A stretch of 10,084 bases of DNA, from the NCBI GenBank assembly GCA_017964745.1, contig JAGCRJ010000005.1, positions 1 through 10,084 on the forward strand. The letters run 5' to 3'. The notes beneath the pieces were generated by a model, which ran no database searches, had not been told where the DNA came from, and saw only the letters and a list, made by a program, of their open reading frames with translations. The translations under genes were made by a program, and so were the position numbers. Position 1 is the first letter of the stretch. Every line of letters starts with the position of its first letter. This document shows, piece by piece, positions 1 through 6,316 of this stretch. Source of the stretch: Lachnospiraceae bacterium. GTDB taxonomy: Bacteria; Bacillota; Clostridia; Lachnospirales; Lachnospiraceae.

Positions 1-380
1 CTGGGGGACTGTTTGATACCGTCCCACTCAGGGGCCTTGCCGTATTTTCTCACGCTTTGATCAACTCTCCCTGCGAAGAGTTTCTTCATCTGCCCGCCTT
101 TGAGATCAACCTCATCACCTTCGGACATAGAAAGATATGCGCAACCTCCGCAATCCCCGAAGTGTGCGCATATCCTGCCTGTTTCAAGTGTGCTGCGGCA
201 AAGAACCTCTACAAGTGAGCCGTCCGCTCTGCCGTCTCTGCTTCTTCCGATACGTACAAGGACCTTCTGTCCGGGAAGTGCATTCTTAACTGCAACAATC
301 CCCTCTTCACACTTAACACGTGCTTTGCAGGGGTAATCGCAGCTTTCTACATATCCCTCGACGAGCTGGCCTCTCTTCAT
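1..380 (-). CDS. TrmA/RumA-family RNA (uracil-5-)-methyltransferase, N-terminal part only
   Basis: This is the first ~126 residues of an RNA m5U methyltransferase; the rest lies beyond base 1. Residues about 1-62 form a TRAM-type RNA-binding domain (MKRGQLVEGYVESC at the start, then PGQKVLVRI). Residues 71-80 read CAHFGDCGGC, the cysteine pattern (C71, C77, C80) that binds a 4Fe-4S cluster in RumA/RlmD and RlmCD-type enzymes. Members of this family methylate specific uridines in 23S rRNA using S-adenosylmethionine. The methyltransferase domain with its catalytic cysteine, and the fourth cluster ligand, are not in the window, so the target uridine cannot be assigned. The ATG lies 2 nt after the stop codon of the upstream gene and has no clear Shine-Dalgarno site, which suggests translational coupling. 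Extra cysteines at positions 14, 18 and 24 are unexplained. Family assignment is firm; the exact subfamily is not. Confidence 0.88.
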   Translation of the reverse strand, partial: MKRGQLVEGYVESCDYPCKARVKCEEGIVAVKNALPGQKVLVRIGRSRDGRADGSLVEVLCRSTLETGRICAHFGDCGGCAYLSMSEGDEVDLKGGQMKKLFAGRVDQSVRKYGKAPEWDGIKQSP

Positions 381-382
381 GA

Positions 383-733
383 TCAGCTGTCTGCTTCGTC
401 AGCGAAGAAATCATCGTCTTCGAATTCGTCATCTTCGAACTCGTCGTCGAAATCCTCGAGATAATCGGGGCTGAAATGGCGATATACAAGGTATCCCACA
501 ATGCATCCGATGGCAATGATGCCGATGATCGCAAGAATGATAAGTCCGACATGGGACTTCTTCTCATCCTCTTCATCATCAGAGGGCTTGGAGATAAGAT
601 TGCCGATTCCGGCTGCTGCAGCGAGTTCTGCAACTCTTGCGGCCTGAGATCCGCCGAAATCCTTGATCTGGTCAAGATCGAAAGGGATCTTGCTCTTAAG
701 GTCTACCTTCTTCTTGCAATTCTTACAACTCAT
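383..733 (-). CDS. Small single-pass membrane protein with N-terminal CxxC and acidic C-terminal tail
   Basis: I do not recognise this 116-residue protein as a named family. It begins MSCKNCKKK, a CxxC pair that could be half of a zinc-binding site. An amphipathic, alanine-rich segment (about residues 25-48) and a charged linker (DDEEDEKK) follow. One confident membrane helix spans about residues 62-84 (HVGLIILAIIGIIAIGCIVG). The C-terminal tail from residue 90 is almost entirely Asp, Glu and Phe. There is no signal peptide. The start is supported by a Shine-Dalgarno site (AAAGGCGG) 5 nt before the ATG. The gene has its own promoter at the end of the helicase gene and is followed 2 nt later by the RNA methyltransferase, so those two genes probably share a transcript. 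The function is unknown; the sequence composition suggests a small membrane adaptor. Confidence 0.8.
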   Translation of the reverse strand: MSCKNCKKKVDLKSKIPFDLDQIKDFGGSQAARVAELAAAAGIGNLISKPSDDEEDEKKSHVGLIILAIIGIIAIGCIVGYLVYRHFSPDYLEDFDDEFEDDEFEDDDFFADEADS

Positions 734-743
734 ATGAACCGCC

Positions 744-757
744 TTTCTTATAAGAAA
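744..757. repeat. Perfect 14-bp palindrome next to a ribosome binding site
   Basis: TTTCTTATAAGAAA is a perfect inverted repeat with no central gap. It lies in the leader of the small membrane protein gene and overlaps the 5' edge of its Shine-Dalgarno site. It could be an operator or a weak RNA hairpin affecting translation, or chance in an AT-rich leader. Confidence 0.45.
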
Positions 758-800
758 TTTGAAAAAATATCTTCAAAATATGTCCGTAAATAATCAATTT

Positions 801-829
801 AGTATATCATTCCCTGACCAATTTTGCAA
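801..829 (-). promoter_or_regulatory. Sigma-A-like promoter for the small membrane protein and RNA methyltransferase
   Basis: On the minus strand TTGCAA (829-824), a 17-bp spacer and TATACT (806-801) form a good vegetative promoter. The -35 and spacer lie inside the last codons of the helicase gene. The predicted start of transcription is near 794, giving a leader of about 60 nt before the ATG at 733. I see no convincing terminator between the helicase and this promoter, so readthrough from upstream is also likely. Confidence 0.6.
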
Positions 830-3086
830 AGGATGCATACATAACTTTCTGACCGTGTGCGTCGAAATCAACGCTCACCTTATAATCCCTGGGCTCCTTC
901 ACAAGTGCCGTAACGGTACCCGCTCCGAATTTGAAATGTCTTACCCTGTCACCAACCTCATAATCGGGCTTGGTACCTTCCGGCGCGGTTCCGAATCCTT
1001 TCTTTACACCGAGCGATTCAAGTCCCGCCGTACCCGTGTAAAGCGCCCTGACCGGTTTTACGGGCTTTTCCTCCTTCTGCATATATGTAAAGGAAGGCCT
1101 GCTCTTCGGATAATCATCGTAGTAGTCATCTGCGGGGCGCTTTTTCTTTTTGCCGGGAACGAAGCCCTCTATAAGCTCCGAGGGGATCTCCGTAACAAAC
1201 CTGCTGACGGGGTTGAACTGTGTCTCGCCCCTGAGCATTCTCGCCTTGGCACAGGTCATGATCAGCTCCTTCTCGGCTCTGGTCATTCCGACGTATGCAA
1301 GACGCCTCTCCTCTTCGATGTCTTCTTCATCTCCCGAGGATATAGACATATATCCGGGGAAAAGACCGTCCTCCATGCCCGCAAGATAAACGACAGGGAA
1401 CTCAAGTCCCTTTGCGGAATGAAGGGTCATCAGAAGAACCCTTTCCTCGGTAAGATCCGCGGAATCAAGATCACTCACAAGTGCGACCTCTTCCAGGAAA
1501 TCGGAAAGCGACGCATCAGGCCTGCCGTCGCAGAAAGCGACCGCCTTACTTACAAGCTCGTTGACGTTTCCGATCTTGTCCTCAGCCTTCTCCTCATCGA
1601 GATCTTTAAGGTATTCCTCGTAATCCGTCATCTCGATGATCTTGTTGATCAGCTCCGCTATGCTTGCGTTGTCCCTGTAAGCCCTGAACACTCCGATCAT
1701 GTCGGTGAAGACCTTAAGCTTAGAAGCTGCTTTTCCGAGTCCCGGAACATCTCCTGCATCGCACATCGCGGTAAAAAGAGAGATATCCCTGGCATCCGCA
1801 TAATCCTGGACCTTCTCCAGAGTTGCATTTCCTATGGATCTCTTTGGAACGTTTACTATTCTTCTTACAGACAGATCGTCAATACCGGAATCGATAACCT
1901 TGAGATATGCGATGATATCCTTGATCTCGGCTCTGGAGTAGAAATTAACTCCGCCCACTACATTGTATGGGATTCCGGCCATTATGAGGCGCTCTTCTAT
2001 TATTCTGGCCTGGGCATTGGTCCTGTAGAGGACAGCACAGCTTCCGTAGCCGTACGTACCCATCTTCTTTCTGTGTCTGATATCGGACACGATGTATTCC
2101 GCTTCCTCGAAGGCGGTATCAAATTGTGTGAACACCGGCTTCTTACCCTCTCCGGCCTCGGTCCAGAGCTTCTTATCTTTCCTGCCCCTGTTATTTGCGA
2201 TGACGGCGTTGGCCGCATCGAGGATGTACTGGGTGGAACGGTAATTCTGCTCAAGCTTTATGACCGTTGCTTCGGGGTAATGCTCCTCGAAATCAAGGAT
2301 GTTCCTTATATTGGCACCCCTGAAGCGGTAAATTGACTGATCGTCATCACCCACAACGCAGAGGTTTTTGTATTTGTCCGCAAGGAGTCTTATCAGTTCA
2401 AACTGTGCCGTGTTGGTATCCTGGTACTCATCGACCAGAATGTACCTGAAGCGCTCCCTGTATTTTTCAAGCACGTCGGGATATTCGTCAAAGAGCCTGA
2501 CGGTGAGCATGATGATGTCATCGAAATCGACCGCATTGTTCTTCCTCAGAGTCTCCTGGTATTCCCTGTAAGCCCTTGCAAAAACCGTCTTGGTAAAATC
2601 GTTCAGCACATACTTTTCGTATCCGCTCTCATCCATGAGCTCGTTCTTGGCGGATGATATTTCCGACAGGATGGTTCTTTCCTTGTATCTCTTGGTATCG
2701 ATGTTCAGACGCTTGCAGACATTCTTCATAACGGTCTTCTGATCATCGGTATCGTATACCGTGAACCTGTCATCATATCCGAGAAGTGAGATGTTGGACC
2801 TGAGTATTCTCATGCATGCCGAATGAAAGGTAGAAACCCACATACGCTCCGCATCGGGACCTACGAGGGCAGCAACCCTTTCCTTCATCTCTCCCGCCGC
2901 TTTGTTGGTAAAGGTAACGGCGAGGATATTCATAGGACTGATATGCTTTTCGGCGATAAGATAGGCGATCCTGTAGGTGAGTGTCCTGGTCTTGCCGGAT
3001 CCTGCGCCCGCAAGTATCAGAAGCGGACCGTCTCCCGCACGCACAGCAGCCTCCTGCATGGGATTGAGACCATCGAACATTCCCAT
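807..3086 (-). CDS. pcrA: ATP-dependent DNA helicase, PcrA/UvrD family (SF1A)
   Basis: This is a complete 759-residue 3'-5' DNA helicase, similar in length to Bacillus PcrA. Members act in nucleotide excision repair, removal of recombinase filaments and rolling-circle plasmid replication. The visible motifs, in order, are: Q-motif LNPMQ (7-11), Walker A GAGSGKT (27-33), motif Ia AVTFTNKAA (56-64), Walker B DEYQDT (219-224), motif III GDDDQSIYRFRGA (246-258), motif IV LEQNYRST (278-285), motif V MTLHSAKGLEF (553-563) and motif VI AYVGMTRAEKE (597-607). After a lysine- and proline-rich linker, residues about 708-757 (DYEVGDRVRHFKFGAGTV) form the Tudor-like C-terminal domain that binds RNA polymerase in PcrA/UvrD. 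The ATG overlaps the stop of the upstream gene as TGATG and has AAGGAG 8 nt before it, so the two genes are co-transcribed and translationally coupled. All catalytic motifs look intact. Confidence 0.96.
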   Translation of the reverse strand: MGMFDGLNPMQEAAVRAGDGPLLILAGAGSGKTRTLTYRIAYLIAEKHISPMNILAVTFTNKAAGEMKERVAALVGPDAERMWVSTFHSACMRILRSNISLLGYDDRFTVYDTDDQKTVMKNVCKRLNIDTKRYKERTILSEISSAKNELMDESGYEKYVLNDFTKTVFARAYREYQETLRKNNAVDFDDIIMLTVRLFDEYPDVLEKYRERFRYILVDEYQDTNTAQFELIRLLADKYKNLCVVGDDDQSIYRFRGANIRNILDFEEHYPEATVIKLEQNYRSTQYILDAANAVIANNRGRKDKKLWTEAGEGKKPVFTQFDTAFEEAEYIVSDIRHRKKMGTYGYGSCAVLYRTNAQARIIEERLIMAGIPYNVVGGVNFYSRAEIKDIIAYLKVIDSGIDDLSVRRIVNVPKRSIGNATLEKVQDYADARDISLFTAMCDAGDVPGLGKAASKLKVFTDMIGVFRAYRDNASIAELINKIIEMTDYEEYLKDLDEEKAEDKIGNVNELVSKAVAFCDGRPDASLSDFLEEVALVSDLDSADLTEERVLLMTLHSAKGLEFPVVYLAGMEDGLFPGYMSISSGDEEDIEEERRLAYVGMTRAEKELIMTCAKARMLRGETQFNPVSRFVTEIPSELIEGFVPGKKKKRPADDYYDDYPKSRPSFTYMQKEEKPVKPVRALYTGTAGLESLGVKKGFGTAPEGTKPDYEVGDRVRHFKFGAGTVTALVKEPRDYKVSVDFDAHGQKVMYASFAKLVRE

Positions 3087-3853
3087 CAGCCTATCTCCTT
3101 AATGGCACAGAACTGCCAGACTTTTATATTGAACTCGGTAATGGCCGCACCGCAATAAGGGCAGGTCTTGTTTCCGAGTGTTGTTATCGCGCCTCCGCAA
3201 TTGGGGCAGTTAAGAGCATGACCCGCAGCCCTGATATCATCGACCTTGTCCGCATCCTGGATGTAGCAGCAGTCAATGCTGTATCTGCTCTGGGTAATGG
3301 AATCCCTGCTTCCCCTGATGACCTTGCCGTCCTGCTCCGCCCAGAATTTGTACTGGAGCGCACACTGGAATCTGACAACACATCTTCCGCCGTAGCGGTT
3401 GTAGGTATTAAGAACCGTATTGTGGATCTTGATGCTTTCGAAATGCTCCCTGATCTCACGGAGATTAAGGTCATTGAGTCTCAGATAAAGCGCTTCCTTC
3501 AGCTCCTCGTTTCCGTCCGTAAAAAGAGAAAGCTCTCTCTCGTCGATGGCTCTTAAGTATTCCTTGAGACAGTTCTCGGCTCTTGCCTTCATCTCATCGA
3601 CATTAAACTCCGGGAAATCCTTGGCAAGCTTCGGGGTATAGATCGAGTGCCCGTCCGAAACGGATTTGGGAGTCTGCATATATTCCTGCTCGGTATTCTT
3701 CAGGTTCGAAAGAAGGTCATCGTTACCGAACACGGACCTGGATACCTCCTTGGCTTTCTTCTTGATCTTGAACCAGATCACTAGTCCGGCTGTTACTGCA
3801 GCAAGAAGAAGGATCAGGAATGCAGTTGAAACTATTAAAGAGAATAATGGCAT
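3086..3853 (-). CDS. Membrane-anchored TIM44-like zinc-ribbon protein
   Basis: This 255-residue protein starts with one membrane helix (about residues 5-29) followed by a lysine-rich stop-transfer segment, which places the rest in the cytoplasm. The middle region (about residues 80-205) resembles the TIM44-like fold found in many Bacillota proteins: a helix beginning FNVDEMKARAENCLKEYLRA, the segment HNTVLNTYNRYGGRCVVRF, then strands around residues 157-172 and 185-200. The C-terminal part has one clear zinc ribbon, C216-x2-C219 and C231-x2-C234 (NCPNCGG, CPYCGA). The exact function is unknown; such proteins are usually thought of as membrane-associated scaffolds. The start has AAAGGA 6 nt upstream. 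The upstream SPFH gene ends 61 bp away with a terminator hairpin between, and pcrA follows with a 1-nt overlap. TIM44-like assignment is from memory of the family pattern and is moderate; the anchor and zinc ribbon are plain. Confidence 0.85.
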   Translation of the reverse strand: MPLFSLIVSTAFLILLLAAVTAGLVIWFKIKKKAKEVSRSVFGNDDLLSNLKNTEQEYMQTPKSVSDGHSIYTPKLAKDFPEFNVDEMKARAENCLKEYLRAIDERELSLFTDGNEELKEALYLRLNDLNLREIREHFESIKIHNTVLNTYNRYGGRCVVRFQCALQYKFWAEQDGKVIRGSRDSITQSRYSIDCCYIQDADKVDDIRAAGHALNCPNCGGAITTLGNKTCPYCGAAITEFNIKVWQFCAIKEIG

Positions 3854-3865
3854 GGCTGTCCTTTC

Positions 3866-3898
3866 AAAAAGCCCGTCCCCATAACGGAGACGGGCTTT
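3866..3898 (-). terminator. Intrinsic terminator after the SPFH gene
   Basis: A 10-bp stem, AAAGCCCGTC pairing with GACGGGCTTT (3868-3877 and 3889-3898), can extend with one mismatch around the loop. On the minus strand it is followed by a short T-run (TTTTTG). It begins about 16 bp after the SPFH stop codon. It ends only about 14 nt before the ATG of the next gene, right beside that gene's Shine-Dalgarno site. The short T-run and this position suggest partial termination rather than a complete stop. Confidence 0.7.
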
Positions 3899-3914
3899 AA
3901 ACTAAACTGTATGA

Positions 3915-5270
3915 TTACTGCTTGATGTCTGCCTCGTTAAAGGGGTCTCCGCACTGAGGGCAGAACTTGGGAGGATTTGCGGGATCCTCGGGCTCGAAGC
4001 CGCACTTGTCGCACTTGTAAAGAGGTGCGCCTGCGGGTCTCTTAGCTCCGCATCCGCTGCAGAAATTACCCTGGTTTACGGTTCCGCATGAGCAGGTCCA
4101 GCCTGCTTCCGAAGGCTTCTGTGCACCACAGCCCGTGCAGAATCTTCCGGTGTTGCCTGCGGTTCCGCATGAGCAGGTCCAGCCGTTAACGGGAGCTGCA
4201 GCGCCTGCGACGAATCCGCCTGCGGGCTGCATCTGAGGCTGCTGATACATTGTTTGCGCCTGACCCATCTGATACATATTTGCTGCCTGCTGTCCGCCCA
4301 TCATGTTTGCCATGCCCATTCCTGCGAATGCCATCATGGGGCCGGTTGAAGTGTTGCTTGCAGCTGCTTCCATAGCATTTGCGGTTGAAAGAGCCATTGC
4401 AGCAGCGCCCATGTTGGGATCTCTGTAGACTGCTCTCTCCTGAGCATCCTTAAGTCTCTTCTCATCTTCCTCATTAGCCTTAACGGAATTGATGGAGATG
4501 GAAGCGATGTTGATTCCACGAAGGTCGCCCCACTGGCTTGAAAGCTCTTCGTTAAGGATGTTGCAGAGCTCGGTGGTATGACCGACAAGCTGATCATACT
4601 CGATACGCTGTGCACTGATCTTAGCGAAAGCGGGCTGAAGAGCACTTACGAGCTCACTCTTCATGATGGAAGAAAGATTCTCTTTGCTGTAATCGCCGGT
4701 TACGTTGCCGGATACATGCTTATAGAAAAGAAGGGGATCTACGATCTTGAAGGAATACTCGCCGTTAGCCTTGATGTTAACGGTAAGCTTCATGTTGAGA
4801 TCGGGATCCACGATCTTGAAAGGAACAGTCTGGGGAGTTCCCCACTTGTTCTGAAGGATCTCCTTGGTGTTTACGAAGTAAACTCTCTGATCCTTACCGG
4901 TGTTGCCGCCCATAGCGATCCTGCGTCCGACGGTCTTGAAAGTATTGAGAAGGTTCTGGCCGAGTTTTCCGTAGAAAAGTGAAGGCTCGGTTGAAGTATC
5001 ATAAATGAACTCTCCGGGCTCTGCACAGAAATCAACTACGGCACCCTGATCAACGATCAGCATGCACTGGCCTTCGTTAACGGCGATCTTGGAGCCGTTG
5101 GAAATGATGTTGTCATTTCCCTTTGTATTATTGTTTCTCGCACCGTTGGTCCTTACCTGGCCCTTGGTAAGAAGCACATCGTTAGGCATTGAATCGCAGT
5201 AGAAAAACTCGAGCCACTGATCGGCAAGTGTTCCGCCTGCGGCAGCCATTGCAGCGCTAATAAGTCCCAT
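3915..5270 (-). CDS. SPFH-domain ('virion core'-type) protein with three C-terminal zinc ribbons
   Basis: This 451-residue cytoplasmic protein has an SPFH/band 7-type domain (about residues 15-285). It includes LVDQGAVVDFCAEPGEFIYD-like strands (62-92), the segment GEYSFKIVDPLLFYKHVSG, and a charged helix ending near VYRDPN. A low-complexity Ala/Met/Gln/Gly linker (about 286-360) connects it to three metal-binding modules. Two are near-identical ribbons, C366/C368/C378/C381 and C393/C395/C404/C407. The last is rubredoxin-like, C420/C423/C437/C440 (YKCDKCGFEPEDP then FCPQCGDP). There is no membrane helix; SPFH proteins form large rings at membranes. In Bacillus subtilis, as I recall, the related YdjI is encoded with PspA and works in envelope stress; no pspA is seen here. 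The start has AGGAGGG about 8 nt upstream and a strong promoter. Family is confident; the job in this organism is not known. Confidence 0.9.
   Translation of the reverse strand: MGLISAAMAAAGGTLADQWLEFFYCDSMPNDVLLTKGQVRTNGARNNNTKGNDNIISNGSKIAVNEGQCMLIVDQGAVVDFCAEPGEFIYDTSTEPSLFYGKLGQNLLNTFKTVGRRIAMGGNTGKDQRVYFVNTKEILQNKWGTPQTVPFKIVDPDLNMKLTVNIKANGEYSFKIVDPLLFYKHVSGNVTGDYSKENLSSIMKSELVSALQPAFAKISAQRIEYDQLVGHTTELCNILNEELSSQWGDLRGINIASISINSVKANEEDEKRLKDAQERAVYRDPNMGAAAMALSTANAMEAAASNTSTGPMMAFAGMGMANMMGGQQAANMYQMGQAQTMYQQPQMQPAGGFVAGAAAPVNGWTCSCGTAGNTGRFCTGCGAQKPSEAGWTCSCGTVNQGNFCSGCGAKRPAGAPLYKCDKCGFEPEDPANPPKFCPQCGDPFNEADIKQ
4079..4184 (-). repeat. Internal 25-bp direct repeat encoding duplicated zinc ribbons
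   Basis: The same 25 bases occur at 4079-4103 and 4160-4184, exactly 81 bp (27 codons) apart. They encode the repeated core GWTCSCGT of the first two zinc ribbons of the SPFH protein. Identity at the DNA level, rather than only in protein, points to a fairly recent tandem duplication or gene conversion of this module. Confidence 0.85.
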
Positions 5271-5354
5271 TCTTTAACCCTCCTGATAAAGTGTGTTTTC
5301 TCGGGCTGATATGTCGGAAGAAACAGCGTTTCCGTCAAGCCCCGACTAAAAGAA

Positions 5355-5383
5355 ATTATACACTTTTAACCCCCTTCTTGCAA
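5355..5383 (-). promoter_or_regulatory. Strong sigma-A-like promoter for the SPFH gene
   Basis: On the minus strand TTGCAA (5383-5378), a 17-bp spacer and a perfect TATAAT (5360-5355) form a strong vegetative promoter. Transcription should start near 5348, giving a leader of about 78 nt. The leader contains a short possible hairpin (GAAAC-GCT-GTTTC) and ends in the AGGAGGG ribosome binding site. The -35 hexamer is its own reverse complement. Confidence 0.78.
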
Positions 5384-5409
5384 GGAATACACACCCGTTT
5401 CATAAAGGT

Positions 5410-5438
5410 TTGGAAAGTGAATAAATATATGATAAAAT
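5410..5438 (+). promoter_or_regulatory. Probable sigma-A-like promoter for the response regulator
   Basis: TTGGAA (5410-5415), a 17-bp spacer and TAAAAT (5433-5438) give a plausible promoter. Only 7 nt separate the -10 from the ATG at 5446, so the mRNA would be leaderless. A weaker alternative uses the palindromic TTGCAA at 5378-5383 with CATAAA at 5401-5406, also with 17-bp spacing. Confidence 0.5.
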
Positions 5439-5445
5439 TATCCAA

Positions 5446-6216
5446 ATGCTTAATGAAACTTCCTTACTTTTTATAAGAAAAGAGAAGAATTTCATGACGG
5501 GAGCCATCACCAAGGGATTGGAGAAGGCTCATTTTAACGTGATTGAAGAACCGATAAGCGTTAACGCCATTCAGAAGCATAAGGACGACTGCGCTCTCAT
5601 CCTTTTCTATACGGACAGCATGGAGACTCTCGATTATATCTCCTCAGTCCTCGTATATCTCAAGGACCTTATCGTCGAAGAGAACAAGCTCCTCTACCTG
5701 ATAGGCGATCCCAATGAGTTCGCGGCCATCTGCAAGACCATTCCCCAGGCGTCCCTCTGCGATACCATGGCACGCCCTCTCGACATGAACAGGCTGGTCG
5801 AGGATATGAATAAATATACATCCGCGGATTTCAGCCAGAAGAAGACCATCCTCGTGGTAGACGATGATGCGACATATCTCAAGATAATCCGGGAATGGCT
5901 CAAGAACGATTACAATGTCTCGATCGTAACTTCGGCCATGCAGGCCGTTATGTTCCTTTCCAATAACGAAACGGATCTTGTTCTTCTCGATTATGACATG
6001 CCGGTAACCAACGGCCCCAAGATCTACGAAATGATGAAATCGGATCCCGAGATATCCGGAATTCCCGTCATGTTCCTTACGGGCAAGAACGATAAGGAGA
6101 GCATCCTCAAGGTCATGTCATTAAAGCCTGCGGGATACCTTCTCAAGACCATCGGAAAACAGGACCTGCTCAAGACACTCAGGCAGTTCTTCGTAAATCA
6201 GAAATTCAATAAGTAA
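5446..6216 (+). CDS. Stand-alone response regulator with degenerate N-terminal and intact C-terminal receiver domains
   Basis: This 256-residue protein has two CheY-like domains and no output domain. The C-terminal receiver (about 132-256) is complete: acidic pair D139/D140 in ILVVDDDATYL, phospho-acceptor D182 in LVLLDYDMP, T212 in VMFLTGK and K234 in GYLLK. The N-terminal half (about 5-123) reads as the same alternating strand-helix fold (SLLFIRKE, HFNVIEEP, ALILFYTDS, KLLYLIGDP, DTMARPLDM). It lacks the acidic pair and the Asp at the end of strand 3, and has Arg where the conserved Lys should be, so it is a pseudo-receiver. The start at 5446 is preferred because strand 1 lies before the next Met (5494). 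No Shine-Dalgarno site precedes 5446, and only a weak AGAGAAG precedes 5494. With no output domain it probably signals by protein contact. It is divergent from the SPFH gene and ends at a terminator. Confidence 0.88.
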   Translation: MLNETSLLFIRKEKNFMTGAITKGLEKAHFNVIEEPISVNAIQKHKDDCALILFYTDSMETLDYISSVLVYLKDLIVEENKLLYLIGDPNEFAAICKTIPQASLCDTMARPLDMNRLVEDMNKYTSADFSQKKTILVVDDDATYLKIIREWLKNDYNVSIVTSAMQAVMFLSNNETDLVLLDYDMPVTNGPKIYEMMKSDPEISGIPVMFLTGKNDKESILKVMSLKPAGYLLKTIGKQDLLKTLRQFFVNQKFNK

Positions 6217-6241
6217 ACACAAGGACGATTTCTTCGTTCAC

Positions 6242-6271
6242 AAAAAAGAGGATGCATTGCGCATCCTCTTT
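6242..6271. terminator. Bidirectional terminator between convergent genes
   Basis: An 11-bp perfect stem, AAAGAGGATGC pairing with GCATCCTCTTT (6245-6255 and 6261-6271), has a 5-nt loop. Six A residues on the 5' side give a T-run on the minus strand, so termination should be stronger for the DUF1836 gene. The plus-strand tail (TTTCATTATG) is weaker but could serve the response regulator. A second small hairpin with a GAAA loop (6294-6309) lies between it and the DUF1836 stop. Confidence 0.75.
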
Positions 6272-6316
6272 CATTATGTGTCTTCATATGTGAAACGGCG
6301 AAAGCCGTTCCCTGCT

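Noticed and set aside
759..2336. Long plus-strand open frame (525 codons) opposite the helicase gene
   Set aside because: It lies antisense to an intact pcrA with every helicase motif, its translation has no recognisable domain, and no promoter or ribosome binding site supports it.
4578..4982. Plus-strand open frame of 134 codons opposite the SPFH gene
   Set aside because: It is antisense to a well-supported gene, with no family resemblance and no ribosome binding site; it is explained by codon bias of the real gene.
3086..5270. Possible phage or virus origin because of the 'virion core' name of the SPFH family
   Set aside because: The name comes from an old database label. No structural, packaging or integrase genes are present, and the neighbours are chromosomal housekeeping genes.
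6294..6309. Small hairpin with GAAA loop after the DUF1836 stop as an independent terminator
   Set aside because: The 6-bp stem lacks a following T-run on either strand; the adjacent 6242-6271 hairpin is the better terminator.
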